From Mercurialis annua (lineage: Eukaryota; Streptophyta; Magnoliopsida; Malpighiales; Euphorbiaceae), in the NCBI RefSeq assembly GCF_937616625.2, contig NC_065570.1, positions 33,177,665 through 33,241,664 of the forward strand: a DNA stretch of 64,000 nt. The letters run 5' to 3'. Under the pieces are notes generated by a model, which saw nothing but the letters and a program-made list of their open reading frames with translations, was not told where the DNA came from and did no database searches. The position numbers were made by a program, and so were the translations under genes. Position 1 is the stretch's first letter. The number at the start of each line of letters is the position of its first letter. Below, piece after piece: positions 1 through 13,961 of this stretch.

Positions 1-3000
1 GTTTCACCTTTTTGGCAGTTTAAGCCAAACGTTTACAAACGTTACGAAACAAATCCAAGCGTTTCCACCTTTTTAGCAATTTAAGTGAAATGTTTACAAA
101 CATTACGAAACAAATCCAGACGTTTCACCTTTTTAGCAATTTAAGCCAAACGTTTACAACCGTTACGAAACAAATCCAAGCGTTTCTCCTTTTTAGCAAT
201 TTAAGCAAAACGTATACAAACATTATGAAACAAATCAAAGCGTTTCACCTTTTTAGCAATTTAAGCCAGACGTTTACAAAGGGTATGAAACAAATCCGAA
301 CGATTCACCTTTTTAGCAACATAAGCCAAACGTTTACAAACGATAAGAAACAAATCCAAATGTTTCATCTTTTTAGCGATTTAAGCCAAACGTTTACAAA
401 CGTTACGAAATAAATCCAAACGTTTCACCTTTTTAGCGATTTAAGCCAAACATTTACAAACGATACGAAACAAGTCTAAATGTTTCACCTTTTTAGCGAT
501 TTAAGCCAAACATTTATAAACGTTACGAAACAAATCCAAACGTTTCACCTTTTTAGCAATTAAAGTCAAACGCTTACAAACGTTACGAAACAAAACCAAA
601 CGTTCAAAACGTTGTGAAACAAATCCAAACGTTTCATATTTTTAGTGTTTTAAGCCAAACGTTTACAAACGTTACAAAACAAAACCAAGCGTTTCTCTTT
701 CTTAGCAATTTAAGCCATACGTTTACAAACGCTACGAAACAAGTCCAAGCGTTTCACATTTTTAGCAATTTAAGCCAAACGTTAACAAAAGTTACGAAAC
801 AAAAACCAAGTGTTTCACCTTTTTGTAGCAATTTAAGCCAAACGTTTATAAACGTTACAAAACAAATCCAAGTGTTTCATCTTTTTAGCAATTTAAGCCA
901 AACGTTAACAAAAGTTACGAAACAAAAACCAAGTGTTTCACCTTTTTGTAGCAATTTAAGCCAAACGTTTACAAACATTACGAAACAAATCCAAGTGTTT
1001 CACCTTTTTACCGATTGAAGCCAAATGTTTACAAACGTTACAAAACAAATGCAAACGTTTCACATTTTTAGCAATTTAAGCCAAACGTTTACAAATGTTA
1101 CGAAACAAAAACCAAGTGTTTCACCTTTTTTTAGCAATTTAAGCAAAATGTTTATAAACGTTACGAAACAAATCCAAGCATTTCATCTTTTTAGCAATTT
1201 AAGACAAACATTTATAAACGTTTCGAAACAAATCAAAGCGTTTCACCTTTTTAGCAATTTAAGCCAAACGTTTACAAACTTTACGAAATAAATCCAAACA
1301 TTTCACCTTTTTAGCAATGTAAGCCAATAGTTTACAAACGTTTCAAAACAAATCCAAGTGTTTCTCCTTTTTAGCAATTTAATCCAAACGTTTACAAACG
1401 TTGAGAAACAAATCCAAGCGTTTCACCTTTTGAGAAATTTAAGCCAAACGTTTACAAACGTAACGAAAAAATCCAAATGTTTCCTTTTTTTAGCGATTTA
1501 AGCAAAACGTTTAAAAGGTTACTAAACAAATCCAAATGTTTCACTTTTTTAGCAATTTAAGCCAAACGTTTACAAACGTTACGAAACAAATCCAAGCGTT
1601 TCACCTTTTTAGCAATTTAAGCCAAATGTTTACAAACATTACGAAACAAATCCAAGCATTTCACCTTTTTCGCAATTTAAGCCAAACATTTGCAAACATT
1701 ACGAAACAAATCCAAGCGTTTCACCTTTTTAGCGATTTCAGCCGAACGTTTACAAACGTTATGAAACAAATCCAAGTGTTTCACCTTTTTAGCGATTTAA
1801 GCCGAACGTTACGAAACAAACGTTTACCCTTTTTAGCGATTTAAGCCAAACGTTTAAAACGTTATGAAAAAATCCAAGCGTTTCCCCATTTTAGCGATTT
1901 AAGCCAAACGTTTAAAACGTTAGGAAACGAATCCAAACGTTTCATCTTTTTAGCGATTTCAGCCAAACGTTTACAAACGTTACGAAACAAATCCAAACGT
2001 TTCACTTTTTTAGCGATTGAAGCCAAACGTTTACAAACATTACGAAACAAATCCAAACGTTTCCCATTTTTAGCAAATTAAGCCAAACATTTACAAACGT
2101 TACAAAACAAAACCAAGCGTTTCACCTTTTTGGCAGTTTAAGCCAAACGTTTACAAACGTTACGAAACAAATCCAAGCGTTTCCACCTTTTTAGCAATTT
2201 AAGTGAAATGTTTACAAACATTACGAAACAAATCCAGACGTTTCACCTTTTTAGCAATTTAAGCCAAACGTTTACAACCGTTATGAAACAAATCCAAGCG
2301 TTTCTCCTTTTTAGCAATTTAAGCAAAACGTATACAAACGTTACGAAACAAATCAAAGCGTTTCACCTTTTTAGCAATATAAGCCAAACGTTTACAAAGG
2401 GTATGAAACAAATCCGAACGATTCACCTTTTTAGCGACATAAGCCAAACGTTTACAAACGATAAGAAACAAATCCAAATGTTTCATCTTCTTAGCGATTT
2501 AAGCCAAACGTTTACAAACGTTACGAAATAAATCCAAACGTTTCACCTTTTTAGCGATTTAAGCCAAACATTTACAAACGATACGAAACAAGTCTAAATG
2601 TTTCACCTTTTTAGCGATTTAAGCCAAACATTTATAAACGTTACGAAACAAATCCAAACGTTTCACCTTTTTAGCAATTAAAGTCAAACGCTTACAAACG
2701 TTACGAAACAAAACCAAACGTTCAAAACATTGTGAAACAAATCCAAACGTTTCATATTTTTAGTGTTTTAAGCCAAACGTTTACAAACGTTACAAAACAA
2801 AACCAAGCGTTTCTCTTTCTTAGCAATTTAAGCCATACGTTTACAAACGCTACGAAACAAGTCCAAGCGTTTCACATTTTTAGCAATTTAAGCCAAAGGT
2901 TAACAAAGAGTTACGAAACAAAAACCAAGTGTTTCACCTTTTTGTAGCAATTTAAGCCAAACGTTTATAAACGTTACAAAACAAATCCAAGTGTTTCATC

Positions 3001-4237
3001 TTTTTAGCAATTTAAGCCAAACGTTAACAAAAGTTACGAAACAAAAACCAAATGTTTCACCTTTTTGTAGCAATTTAAGCCAAACGTTTACAAACATTAC
3101 GAAACAAATCCAAGTGTTTCACCTTTTTACCGATTGAAGCCAAATGTTTACAAACGTTACAAAACAAATGCAAACGTTTCACATTTTTAGCAATTTAAGC
3201 CAAACGTTTACAAATGTTACGAAACAAAAACCAAGTGTTTCACCTTTTTTTAGCAATTTAAGCAAAATCTTTATAAACGTTACGAAACAAATCCAAGCAT
3301 TTCATCTTTTTAGCAATTTAAGACAAACATTTATAAACGTTTCGAAAAGTATCAAAGCGTTTCACCTTTTTAGCAATTTAAGCCAAACGTTTACAAACTT
3401 TACGAAATAAATCCAAACATTTCACCTTTTTAGCAATGTAAGCCAATAGTTTACAAACGTTTCAAAACAAATCCAAGTGTTTCTCCTTTTTAGCAATTTA
3501 ATCCAAACGTTTACAAACGTTGAGAAACAAATCCAAGCGTTTCACCTTTTGAGAAATTTAAGCCAGACGTTTACAAACGTAACCAAAAAATCCAAATGTT
3601 TCCTTTTTTTAGCGATTTAAGCAAAACGTTTAAAAGGTTACTAAACAAATCCAAATGTTTCACCTTTTTAGCAATTTAAGCCAAACGTTTACAAACGTTA
3701 CGAAACAAATCCAAGCGTTTCACCTTTTTAGCAATTTAAGCCAAATGTTTACAAACATTACGAAACAAATCCAAGCATTTCACCTTTTTCGCAATTTAAG
3801 CCAAACATTTGCAAACGTTACGAAACAAATCCAAGTATTTCACCTTTTTAGCGATTTCAGCCGAACGTTTACAAACGTTATGAAACAAATCCAAGTGTTT
3901 CACCTTTTTAACGATTTAAGCCGAACGTTACGAAACAAACGTTTACCCTTTTTAGCGATTTAAGCCAAACGTTTAAAACGTTATGAAAAAATCCAAGCGT
4001 TTCCCCATTTTAGCGATTTAAGCCAAACGTTTAAAACGTTAGGAAACGAATCCAAACGTTTCATCTTTTTAGCGATTTCAGCCAAACGTTTACAAACGTT
4101 ACGAAACAAATCCAAACGTTTCACTTTTTTAGCGATTGAAGCCAAACGTTTACAAACATTACGAAACAAATCCAAACGTTTCCCATTTTTAGCAAATTAA
4201 GCCAAACATTTACAAACGTTACAAAACAAAACCAAGC
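1..4237 (+). repeat. Higher-order repeat, two complete 2.12-kb units
   Basis: The sequence at 1 recurs at 2119 and again at 4238, giving units of 2118 and 2119 bp (about 35 monomers each) that differ by only scattered substitutions. A marker monomer that starts an open frame at 90 recurs at 2208 and 4327. The third unit begins at 4238 and keeps this register to about 5.6-5.7 kb. It then changes to the 1.79-kb type found at 5924. The high identity between units, compared with the strong divergence between neighbouring monomers, is the signature of a true HOR. Confidence 0.93.
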
Positions 4238-5923
4238 GTTTCACCTTTTTGGCAGTTTAAGCCAAACGTTTACAAACGTTACGAAACAAATCCAAGCGTT
4301 TCCACCTTTTTAGCAATTTAAGTGAAATGTTTACAAACATTACGAAACAAATCCAGACGTTTCACCTTTTTAGCAATTTAAGCCAAACGTTTACAACCGT
4401 TATGAAACAAATCCAAGCGTTTCTCCTTTTTAGCAATTTAAGCAAAACGTATACAAACGTTACGAAACAAATCAAAGCGTTTCACCTTTTTAGCAATATA
4501 AGCCAAACGTTTACAAAGGGTATGAAACAAATCCGAACGATTCACCTTTTTAGCGATATAAGCCAAACGTTTACAAACGATAAGAAACAAATCCAAATGT
4601 TTCATCTTCTTAGCGATTTAAGCCAAACGTTTACAAACGTTACGAAATAAATCCAAACGTTTCACCTTTTTAGCGATTTAAGCCAAACATTTACAAACGA
4701 TACGAAACAAGTCTAAATGTTTCACCTTTTTAGCGATTTAAGCCAAACATTTATAAACGTTACGAAACAAATCCAAACGTTTCACCTTTTTAGCAATTAA
4801 AGTCAAACGCTTACAAACGTTACGAAACAAAACCAAACGTTCAAAACGTTGTGAAACAAATCCAAACGTTTCATATTTTTAGTGTTTTAAGCCAAACGTT
4901 TACAAACGTTACAAAACAAAAACAAGCGTTTCTCTTTCTTAGCAATTTAAGCCATACGTTTACAAACGCTACGAAACAAGTCCAAGCGTTTCACATTTTT
5001 AGCAATTTAAGCCAAACGTTAACAAAAGTTACGAAACAAAAACCAAGTGTTTCACCTTTTTGTAGCAATTTAAGCCAAACGTTTATACACGTTACAAAAC
5101 AAATCCAAGTGTTTCATCTTTTTAGCAATTTAAGCCAAACGTTAACAAAAGTTACGAAACAAAAACCAAGTGTTTCACCTTTTTGTAGCAATTTAAGCCA
5201 AACGTTTACAAACATTACGAAACAAATCCAAGTGTTTCACCTTTTTACCGATTGAAGCCAAATGTTTACAAACGTTACAAAACAAATGCAAACGTTTCAC
5301 ATTTTTAGCAATTTAAGCCAAACGTTTACAAATGTTACGAAACAAAAACCAAGTGTTTCACCTTTTTTTAGCAATTTAAGCAAAATGTTTATAAACGTTA
5401 TGAAACAAATCCAAGCATTTCATCTTTTTAGCAATTTAAGACAAACATTTATAAACGTTTCGAAACAAATCAAAGCGTTTCACCTTTTTAGCAATTTAAG
5501 CCAAACGTTTACAAACTTTACGAAACGAATCCAAACATTTCACCTTTTTAGCAATGTAAGCCAATAGTTTACAAACGTTTCAAAACAAATCCAAGTGTTT
5601 CTCCTTTTTAGCAATTTAATCCAAACGTTTACAAACGTTAAGAAACAAATCCAAGCGTTTCACCTTTTGAGAAATTTAAGCCAAACGTTTACAAACGTAA
5701 CGAAAAAATCCAAATGTTTCACCTTTTTAGCAATTTAAGCCAAACGTTTACAAACGTTCCGAAACAAATCCAAGCATTTCATATTTTTGAAATTTAAGCC
5801 AAGCGTATAAAAATGTTTTAAAACAAAACCAAGCGTTTCGCCTTTTTAGCAGTTTAAGCCAAACGTTTACAAACGTTACGAAACAAATCCAAGCGTTTCC
5901 ACCTTTTTAGCAATTTAAGCGAA

Positions 5924-8900
5924 ATGTTTACAAACATTACGAAACAAATCCAGATGTTTAACCTTTTTAGCAATTTAAGCGAAACGTTTACAACCGTTAT
6001 GAAACAAATCCAAGCGTTTCTCCTTTTTAGCAATTTAAGCAAAACGTTTACAAACATTACGAAACAAATCCAAAAGTTTTACCTTATTAATATTAATTTA
6101 AGCCAAACGTTTACAAAAGTTATGAAACCAATTCAAACGTTTCGCCTTTTTAGCAATTTAAGCCAAACGTATACAAACATTATGAAACAAATTCAAACGA
6201 TTCTCCATTTTAGCGATTTAAGCCAATCGTTTAAAACGTTACGAAATAAATCCAAACGTTCCACCTTTTTAGCGATTTAAGCCAAACGTTTAAAATGTTA
6301 CGAAACAAATCCAAACGTTTCACCTTATTAGCGATTCATGCAAAACGTTTACAAACATTACGAAATAAATCCAAGTGTTTCACCTTTTTAGCGATTGAAG
6401 CCAAATGTTTACAAACGTTACAAAACAAATGCAAACGTTTCACATTTTTAGCAATTTAAGCCAAACGTTTACAAAGGTTACGAAACAAAAACCAAGTGTT
6501 TCACCTTTTTTAGCAATTTAAGCAAAATGTTTATAAACGTTACGAAACAAATCCAAGCATTTCATCTTTTTAGCAATTTAAGACAAACATTTATAAACGT
6601 TTCGAAACAAATCAAAGCGTTTCACCTTTTTAGCAATTTAAGCCAAACGTTTACAAACTTTACGAAACGAATCCAAACATTTCACCTTTTTAGCAATGTA
6701 AGCCAATAGTTTACAAACGTTTCAAAACAAATCCAAGTGTTTCTCCTTTTTAGCAATTTAATCCAAACGTTTACAAACGTTAAGAAACAAATCCAAGCGT
6801 TTCACCTTTTGAGAAATTTAAGCCAAACGTTTACAAACGTAACGAAAAAATCCAAATGTTTCCTTTTTTTAGCGATTTAAGCAAAACGTTTAAAAGGTTA
6901 CTAAACAAATCCAAATGTTTCACCTTTTTAGCAATTTAAGCCAAACGTTTACAAACGTTACGAAACAAATCCAAGCGTTTCACCTTTTTAGCAATTTAAG
7001 CCAAATGTTTACAAACATTACGAAACAAATCCAAGCATTTCACCTTTTTCGCAATTTAAGCCAAACATTTGCAAACGTTACGAAACAAATCCAAGCGTTT
7101 CACCTTTTTAGCGATATAAGCCGAACGTTTACAAACGTTACGAAACAAATCCAAGTGTTTCACCTTTTTAGCGATTTAAGCCGAACGTTTATAAATGTTA
7201 CGAAACAAACGTTTACCCTTTTTAGCGATTTAATCCAAACGTTTAAAACGTTATGAAAAAATCCAAGCGTTTCCCCATTTTAGCGATTTAAGCCAAACGT
7301 TTAAAACGTTAGGAAATGAATCCAAACGTTTCATCTTTTTAGCGATTTCAGCCAAACGTTTACAAACGTTACGAAACAAATCCAAACGTTTCCCTTTTTT
7401 AGCGATTGAAGCCAAACGTTTACAAACATTACGAAACAAATCCAAACGTTTCCCATTTTTAGCAAATTAAGCCAAACATTTACAAACGTTACAAAACAAA
7501 ACCAAGTGTTTCACCTTTTTAGCAATTTAAGCCAAACGTTTACAAACGTTCCAAAATAAATCCAAGCATTTCACATTTTTGAAATTTAAGCCAAGCGTAT
7601 AAAAATGTTTTAAAACAAAACCAAGCGTTTCGCCTTTTTAGCAGTTTAAGCCAAACGTTTACAAACGTTACGAAACAAATCCAAGCGTTTCCACCTTTTT
7701 AGCAATTTAAGCGAAATGTTTACAAACATTACGAAACAAATCCAGACGTTTCCCCTTTTTAGCAATTTAAGCCAAACGTTTACAACCGTTATGAAACAAA
7801 TCCAAGCGTTTCTCCTTTTTAGCAATTTAAGCAAAACGTATACAAACGTTACGAAACAAATCAAAGCGTTTCACCTTTTTAGCAATTTAAGCCAAACCTT
7901 TACAAAGGGTATGAAACAAATCCGAACGATTCACCTTTTTAGCGACATAAGCCAAACGTTTACAAACGATAAGAAACAAATCCAAATGTTTCATCTTTTT
8001 AGCGATTTAAGCCAAACGTTTACAAACGTTACGAAATAAATCCAAACGTTTCACCTTTTTAGCGATTTAAGCCAAACATTTACAAACGATACGAAACAAG
8101 TCTAAATGTTTCACCTTTTTAGCGATTTAAGCCAAACATTTATAAACGTTACGAAACAAATCCAAACGTTTCACCTTTTTAGCGATTAAAGTCAAACGCT
8201 TACAAACGTTACGAAACCAAACCAAACGTTCAAAACGTTGTGAAACAAATCCAAACGTTTCATATTTTTAGTGTTTTAAGCCAAACGTTTACAAACGTTA
8301 CAAAACAAAACCAAGCGTTTCTCTTTCTTAGCAATTTAAGCCATACGTTTACAAACGCTACGAAACAAGTCCAAGCGTTTCACATTTTTAGCAATTTAAG
8401 CCAAACGTTAACAAAAGTTACGAAACAAAAACCAAGTGTTTCACCTTTTTGTAGCAATTTAAGCCAAACGTTTATAAACGTTACAAAACAAATCCAAGTG
8501 TTTCATCTTTTTAGCAATTTAAGCCAAACGTTAACAAATGTTACGAAACAAAAACCAAGTGTTTCACCTTTTTGTAGCAATTTAAGCCAAACGTTTACAA
8601 ACATTACGAAACAAATCCAAGTGTTTCACCTTTTTAGCGATTGAAGCCAAACGTTTACAAACGTTTCACATTTTTAGCAATTTAAGCCAAACGTTTACAA
8701 ATGTTACGAAACAAAAACCAAGTGTTTCACCTTTTATTAGCAATTTAAGCAAAATGTTTATAAACGTTACGAAACAAATCCAAGCATTTCATCTTTTTAG
8801 CAATTTAAGACAAACATTTATAAACGTTTCGAAACAAATCAAAGCGTTTCACCTTTTTAGCAATTTAAGCCAAACGTTTACAAACTTTACGATACGAATC

Positions 8901-11900
8901 CAAACATTTCACCTTTTTAGCAATGTAAGCCAATAGTTTACAAACGTTTCAAAACAAATCCAAGTGTTTCACCTTTTTAGCAATTTAATCCAAACGTTTA
9001 CAAACGTTAAGAAACACATCCAAGCGTTTCACCTTTTGAGAAATTTAAGCCAAACGTTTACAAACGTAACGAAAAAATCCAAATGTTTCCTTTTTTTAGC
9101 GATTTAAGCAAAACGTTTAAAAGGTTACTAAACAAATCCAAATGTTTCACCTTTTTAGCAATTTAAGCCAAACGTTTACAAACGTTACGAAACAAATCCA
9201 AGCGTTTCACCTTTTTAGCAATTTAAGCCAAATGTTTACAAACATTACGAAACAAATCCAAGCATTTCACTTTTTTCGCAATTTAAGCCAAACATTTGCA
9301 AACGTTACGAAACAAATCCAAGCGTTTCACCTTTTTAGCGATTTAAGCCGAACGTTTACAAACGTTACGAAACAAATCCAAGTGTTTCACCTTTTTAGCG
9401 ATTTAAGCCGAACGTTTATAAACGTTACGAAACAAACGTTTACCCTTTTTAGCGATTTAATCCAAACGTTTAAAACGTTATGAAAAAATCCAAGCGTTTC
9501 CCCATTTTAGCGATTTAAGCCAAACGTTTAAAACGTTAGGAAATGAATCCAAACGTTTCATCTTTTTAGCGATTTCAGCCAAACGTTTACAAACGTTACG
9601 AAACAAATCCAAACGTTTCCCTTTTTTAGCGATTGAAGCCAAACGTTTACAAACATTACGAAACAAATCCAAACGTTTCCCATTTTTAGCAAATTAAGCC
9701 AAACATTTACAAACGTTACAAAACAAAACCAAGTGTTTCACCTTTTTAGCAATTTAAGCCAAACGTTTACAAACGTTCCAAAAAAATCCAAGCATTTCAC
9801 ATTTTTGAAATTTAAGCCAAGCGTATAAAAATGTTTTAAAACAAAACCAAGCGTTTCGCCTTTTTAGCAGTTTAAGCCAAACGTTTACAAACGTTACGAA
9901 ACAAATCCAAGCGTTTCCACCTTTTTAGCAATTTAAGCGAAATGTTTACAAACATTACGAAACAAATCCAGACGTTTCACCTTTTTAGCAATTTAAGCCA
10001 AACGTTTACAACCGTTATGAAACAAATCCAAGCGTTTCTCCTTTTTAGCAATTTAAGCAAAACGTTTACAAACATTACGAAACAAATCCAAAAGTTTTAC
10101 CTTATTAATATTAATTTAAGCCAAACGTTTACAAAAGTTACGAAACCAATTCAAACGTTTCGCCTTTTTATCAATTTAAGCCAAACGTATACAAACATTA
10201 TGAAACAAATTCAAACGATTCTCCATTTTAGCGATTTAAGCCAATCGTTTAAAACGTTACGAAATAAATCCAAACGTTCCACCTTTTTAGCGATTTAAGC
10301 CAAACGTTTAAAATATTACGAAACAAATCCAAACGTTTCACCTTATTAGCGATTCATGCAAAACGTTTACAAACATTACGAAATAAATCCAAGTGTTTCA
10401 CCTTTTTAGCGATTGAAGCCAAATGTTTACAAACGTTACAAAACAAATGCAAACGTTTCACATTTTTAGCAATTTAAGCCAAACGTTTACAAATGTTACG
10501 AAACAAAAACCAAGTGTTTCACCTTTTTTTAGCAATTTAAGCAAAATGTTTATAAACGTTACGAAACAAATCCAAGCATTTCATCTTTTTAGCAATTTAA
10601 GACAAACATTTATAAACGTTTCGAAACAAATCAAAGCGTTTCACCTTTTTAGCAATTTAAGCCAAACGTTTACAAACTTTACGAAACGAATCCAAACATT
10701 TCACCTTTTTAGCAATGTAAGCCAATAGTTTACAAACGTTTCAAAACAAATCCAAGTGTTTCTCCTTTTTAGCAATTTAATCCAAACGTTTACAAACGTT
10801 AAGAAACAAATCCAAGCGTTTCACCTTTTGAGAAATTTAAGCCAAACGTTTACAAACGTAACGAAAAAATCCAAATGTTTCCTTTTTTTAGCGATTTAAG
10901 CAAAACGTTTAAAAGGTTACTAAACAAATCCAAATGTTTCACCTTTTTAGCAATTTAAGCCAAACGTTTACAAACGTTACGAAACAAATCCAAGCGTTCC
11001 ACCTTTTTAGCAATTTAAGCCAAATGTTTACAAACATTACGAAACAAATCCAAGCATTTCACCTTTTTCGCAATTTAAGCCAAACATTTGCAAACGTTAC
11101 GAAACAAATCCAAGCGTTTCACCTTTTTAGCGATTTAAGCCGAACGTTTACAAACGTTACGAAACAAATCCAAGTGTTTCACCTTTTTAGCGATTTAAGC
11201 CGAACGTTTATAAACGTTACGAAACAAACGTTTACCCTTTTTAGCGATTTAATCCAAACATTTAAAACGTTATGAAAAAATCCAAGCGTTTCCCCATTTT
11301 AGCGATTTAAGCCAAACGTTTAAAACGTTAGGAAATGAATCCAAACGTTTCATCTTTTTAGCGATTTCAGCCAAACGTTTACAAACGTTACGAAACAAAT
11401 CCAAACGTTTCCCTTTTTTAGCGATTGAAGCCAAACGTTTACAAACATTACGAAACAAATCCAAACGTTTCCCATTTTTAGCAAATTAAGCCAAACATTT
11501 ACAAACGTTACAAAACAAAACCAAGGGTTTCACCTTTTTAGCAATTTAAGCCAAACGTTTACAAACGTTCCGAAACAAATCCAAGCATTTCACATTTTTG
11601 AAATTTAAGCCAAGCGTATAAAAATGTTTTAAAACAAAACCAAGCGTTTCCCCTTTTTAGCAGTTTAAGCCAAACGTTTACAAACGTTACGAAACAAATC
11701 CAAGCGTTTCCACCTTTTTAGCAATTTAAGCGAAATGTTTACAAATATTACGAAACAAATCCAGACGTTTCCCCTTTTTAGCAATTTAAGCGAAACGTTT
11801 ACAACCGTTATGAAACAAATCCAAGCGTTTCTCCTTTTTAGCAATTTAAGCAAAACGTATACAAACATTACGAAACAAATCAAAGCGTTTCACCTTTTTA

Positions 11901-13961
11901 GCAATTTAAGCCAAACCTTTACAAAGGGTATGAAACAAATCCGAACAATTCACCTTTTTAGTGACATAAGCCAAACGTTTACAAACGATAAGAAACAAAT
12001 CCAAATGTTTCATCTTTTTAGCGATTTAAGCCAAACGTTTACAAACGTTACGAAATAAATCCAAACGTTTCACCTTTTTAGCGATTTAAGCCAAACATTT
12101 ACAAACGATACGAAACAAGTCTAAATGTTTCACCTTTTTAGCGATTTAAGCCAAACATTTATAAACGTTACGAAACAAATCCAAACGTTTCACATTTTTA
12201 GCGATTAAAGTCAAACGCTTACAAACGTTACGAAACCAAACCAAACGTTCAAAACGTTGTGAAACAAATCCAAACGTTTCATATTTTTAGTGTTTTAAGC
12301 CAAACGTTTACAAACGTTACAAAACAAAACCAAGCGTTTCTCTTTCTTAGCAATTTAAGCCATACGTTTACAAACGCTACGAAACAAGTCCAAGCGTTTC
12401 ACATTTTTAGCAATTTAAGCCAAACGTTAACAAAAGTTACGAAACAAAAACCAAGTGTTTCACCTTTTTGTAGCAATTTAAGCCAAACGTTTATAAACGT
12501 TACAAAACAAATCCAAGTGTTTCATCTTTTTAGCAATTTAAGCCAAACGTTAACAAATGTTACGAAACAAAAACCAAGTGTTTCACCTTTTTGTAGCAAT
12601 TTAAGCGAAACGTTTACAAACATTACGAAACAAATCCAAGTGTTTCACCTTTTTAGCGATTGAAGCCAAACGTTTACAAACGTTTCCCATTTTTAGCAAT
12701 TTAAGCCAAACGTTTACAAATGTTACGAAACAAAAACCAAGTGTTTCACCTTTTATTAGCAATTTAAGCAAAATGTTTATAAACGTTACGAAACAAATCC
12801 AAGCATTTCATCTTTTTAGCAATTTAAGACAAACATTTATAAACGTTTCGAAACAAATCAAAGCGTTTCACCTTTTTAGCAATTTAAGCCAAACGTTTAC
12901 AAACTTTACGATACGAATCCAAACATTTCACCTTTTTAGCAATGTAAGCCAATAGTTTACAAACGTTTCAAAACAAATCCAAGTGTTTCACCTTTTTAGC
13001 AATTTAATCCAAACGTTTACAAACGTTAAGAAACACATCCAAGCGTTTCACCTTTTGAGAAATTTAAGCTAAACGTTTACAAACGTAACGAAAAAATCCA
13101 AATGTTTCCTTTTTTTAGCGATTTAAGCAAAACGTTTAAAAGGTTACTAAACAAATCCAAATGTTTCACCTTTTTAGCAATTTAAGCCAAACGTTTACAA
13201 ACGTTACGAAACAAATCCAAGCGTTCCACCTTTTTAGCAATTTAAGCCAAATGTTTACAAACATTACGAAACAAATCCAAGCATTTCACCTTTTTCGCAA
13301 TTTAAGCCAAACATTTGCAAACGTTACGAAACAAATCCAAGCGTTTCACCTTTTTAGCGATTTAAGCCGAACGTTTACAAACGTTACGAAACAAATCCAA
13401 GTGTTTCACCTTTTTAGCGATTTAAGCCGAACGTTTATAAACGTTACGAAACAAACGTTTACCCTTTTTAGCGATTTAATCCAAACGTTTAAAACGTTAT
13501 GAAAAAATCCAAGCGTTTCCCCATATTAGCGATTTAAGCCAAACGTTTAAAACGTTAGGAAATGAATCCAAACGTTTCATCTTTTTAGCGATTTCAGCCA
13601 AACGTTTACAAACGTTACGAAACAAATCCAAACGTTTCCCTTTTTTAGCGATTGAAGCCAAACGTTTACAAACATTACGAAACAAATCCAAACGTTTCCC
13701 ATTTTTAGCAAATTAAGCCAAACATTTACAAACGTTACAAAACAAAACCAAGTGTTTCACCTTTTTAGCAATTTAAGCCAAACGTTTACAAACGTTCCGA
13801 AACAAATCCAAGCATTTCACATTTTTGAAATTTAAGCCAAGCGTATAAAAATGTTTTAAAACAAAACCAAGCGTTTCGCCTTTTTAGCAGTTTAAGCCAA
13901 ACGTTTACAAACGTTACGAAACAAATCCAAGCGTTTCCACCTTTTTAGCAATTTAAGCGAA
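5924..13961 (+). repeat. Dimeric super-HOR, two copies of 4.02 kb
   Basis: The marker monomer occurs at 5924, 7716, 9942, 11735 and 13962, giving spacings of 1792, 2226, 1793 and 2227 bp. Short (b) and long (a) HOR units therefore alternate, forming a b-a dimer of 4018-4020 bp present twice. Independent markers agree: an open-frame start at 6915 recurs at 10934 and one at 9142 recurs at 13161, both 4019 bp apart. The b units carry a private monomer with an AATATTAATTTAAG insertion (about 6087 and 10105) and lack about 430 bp found in the a units. Confidence 0.9.
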
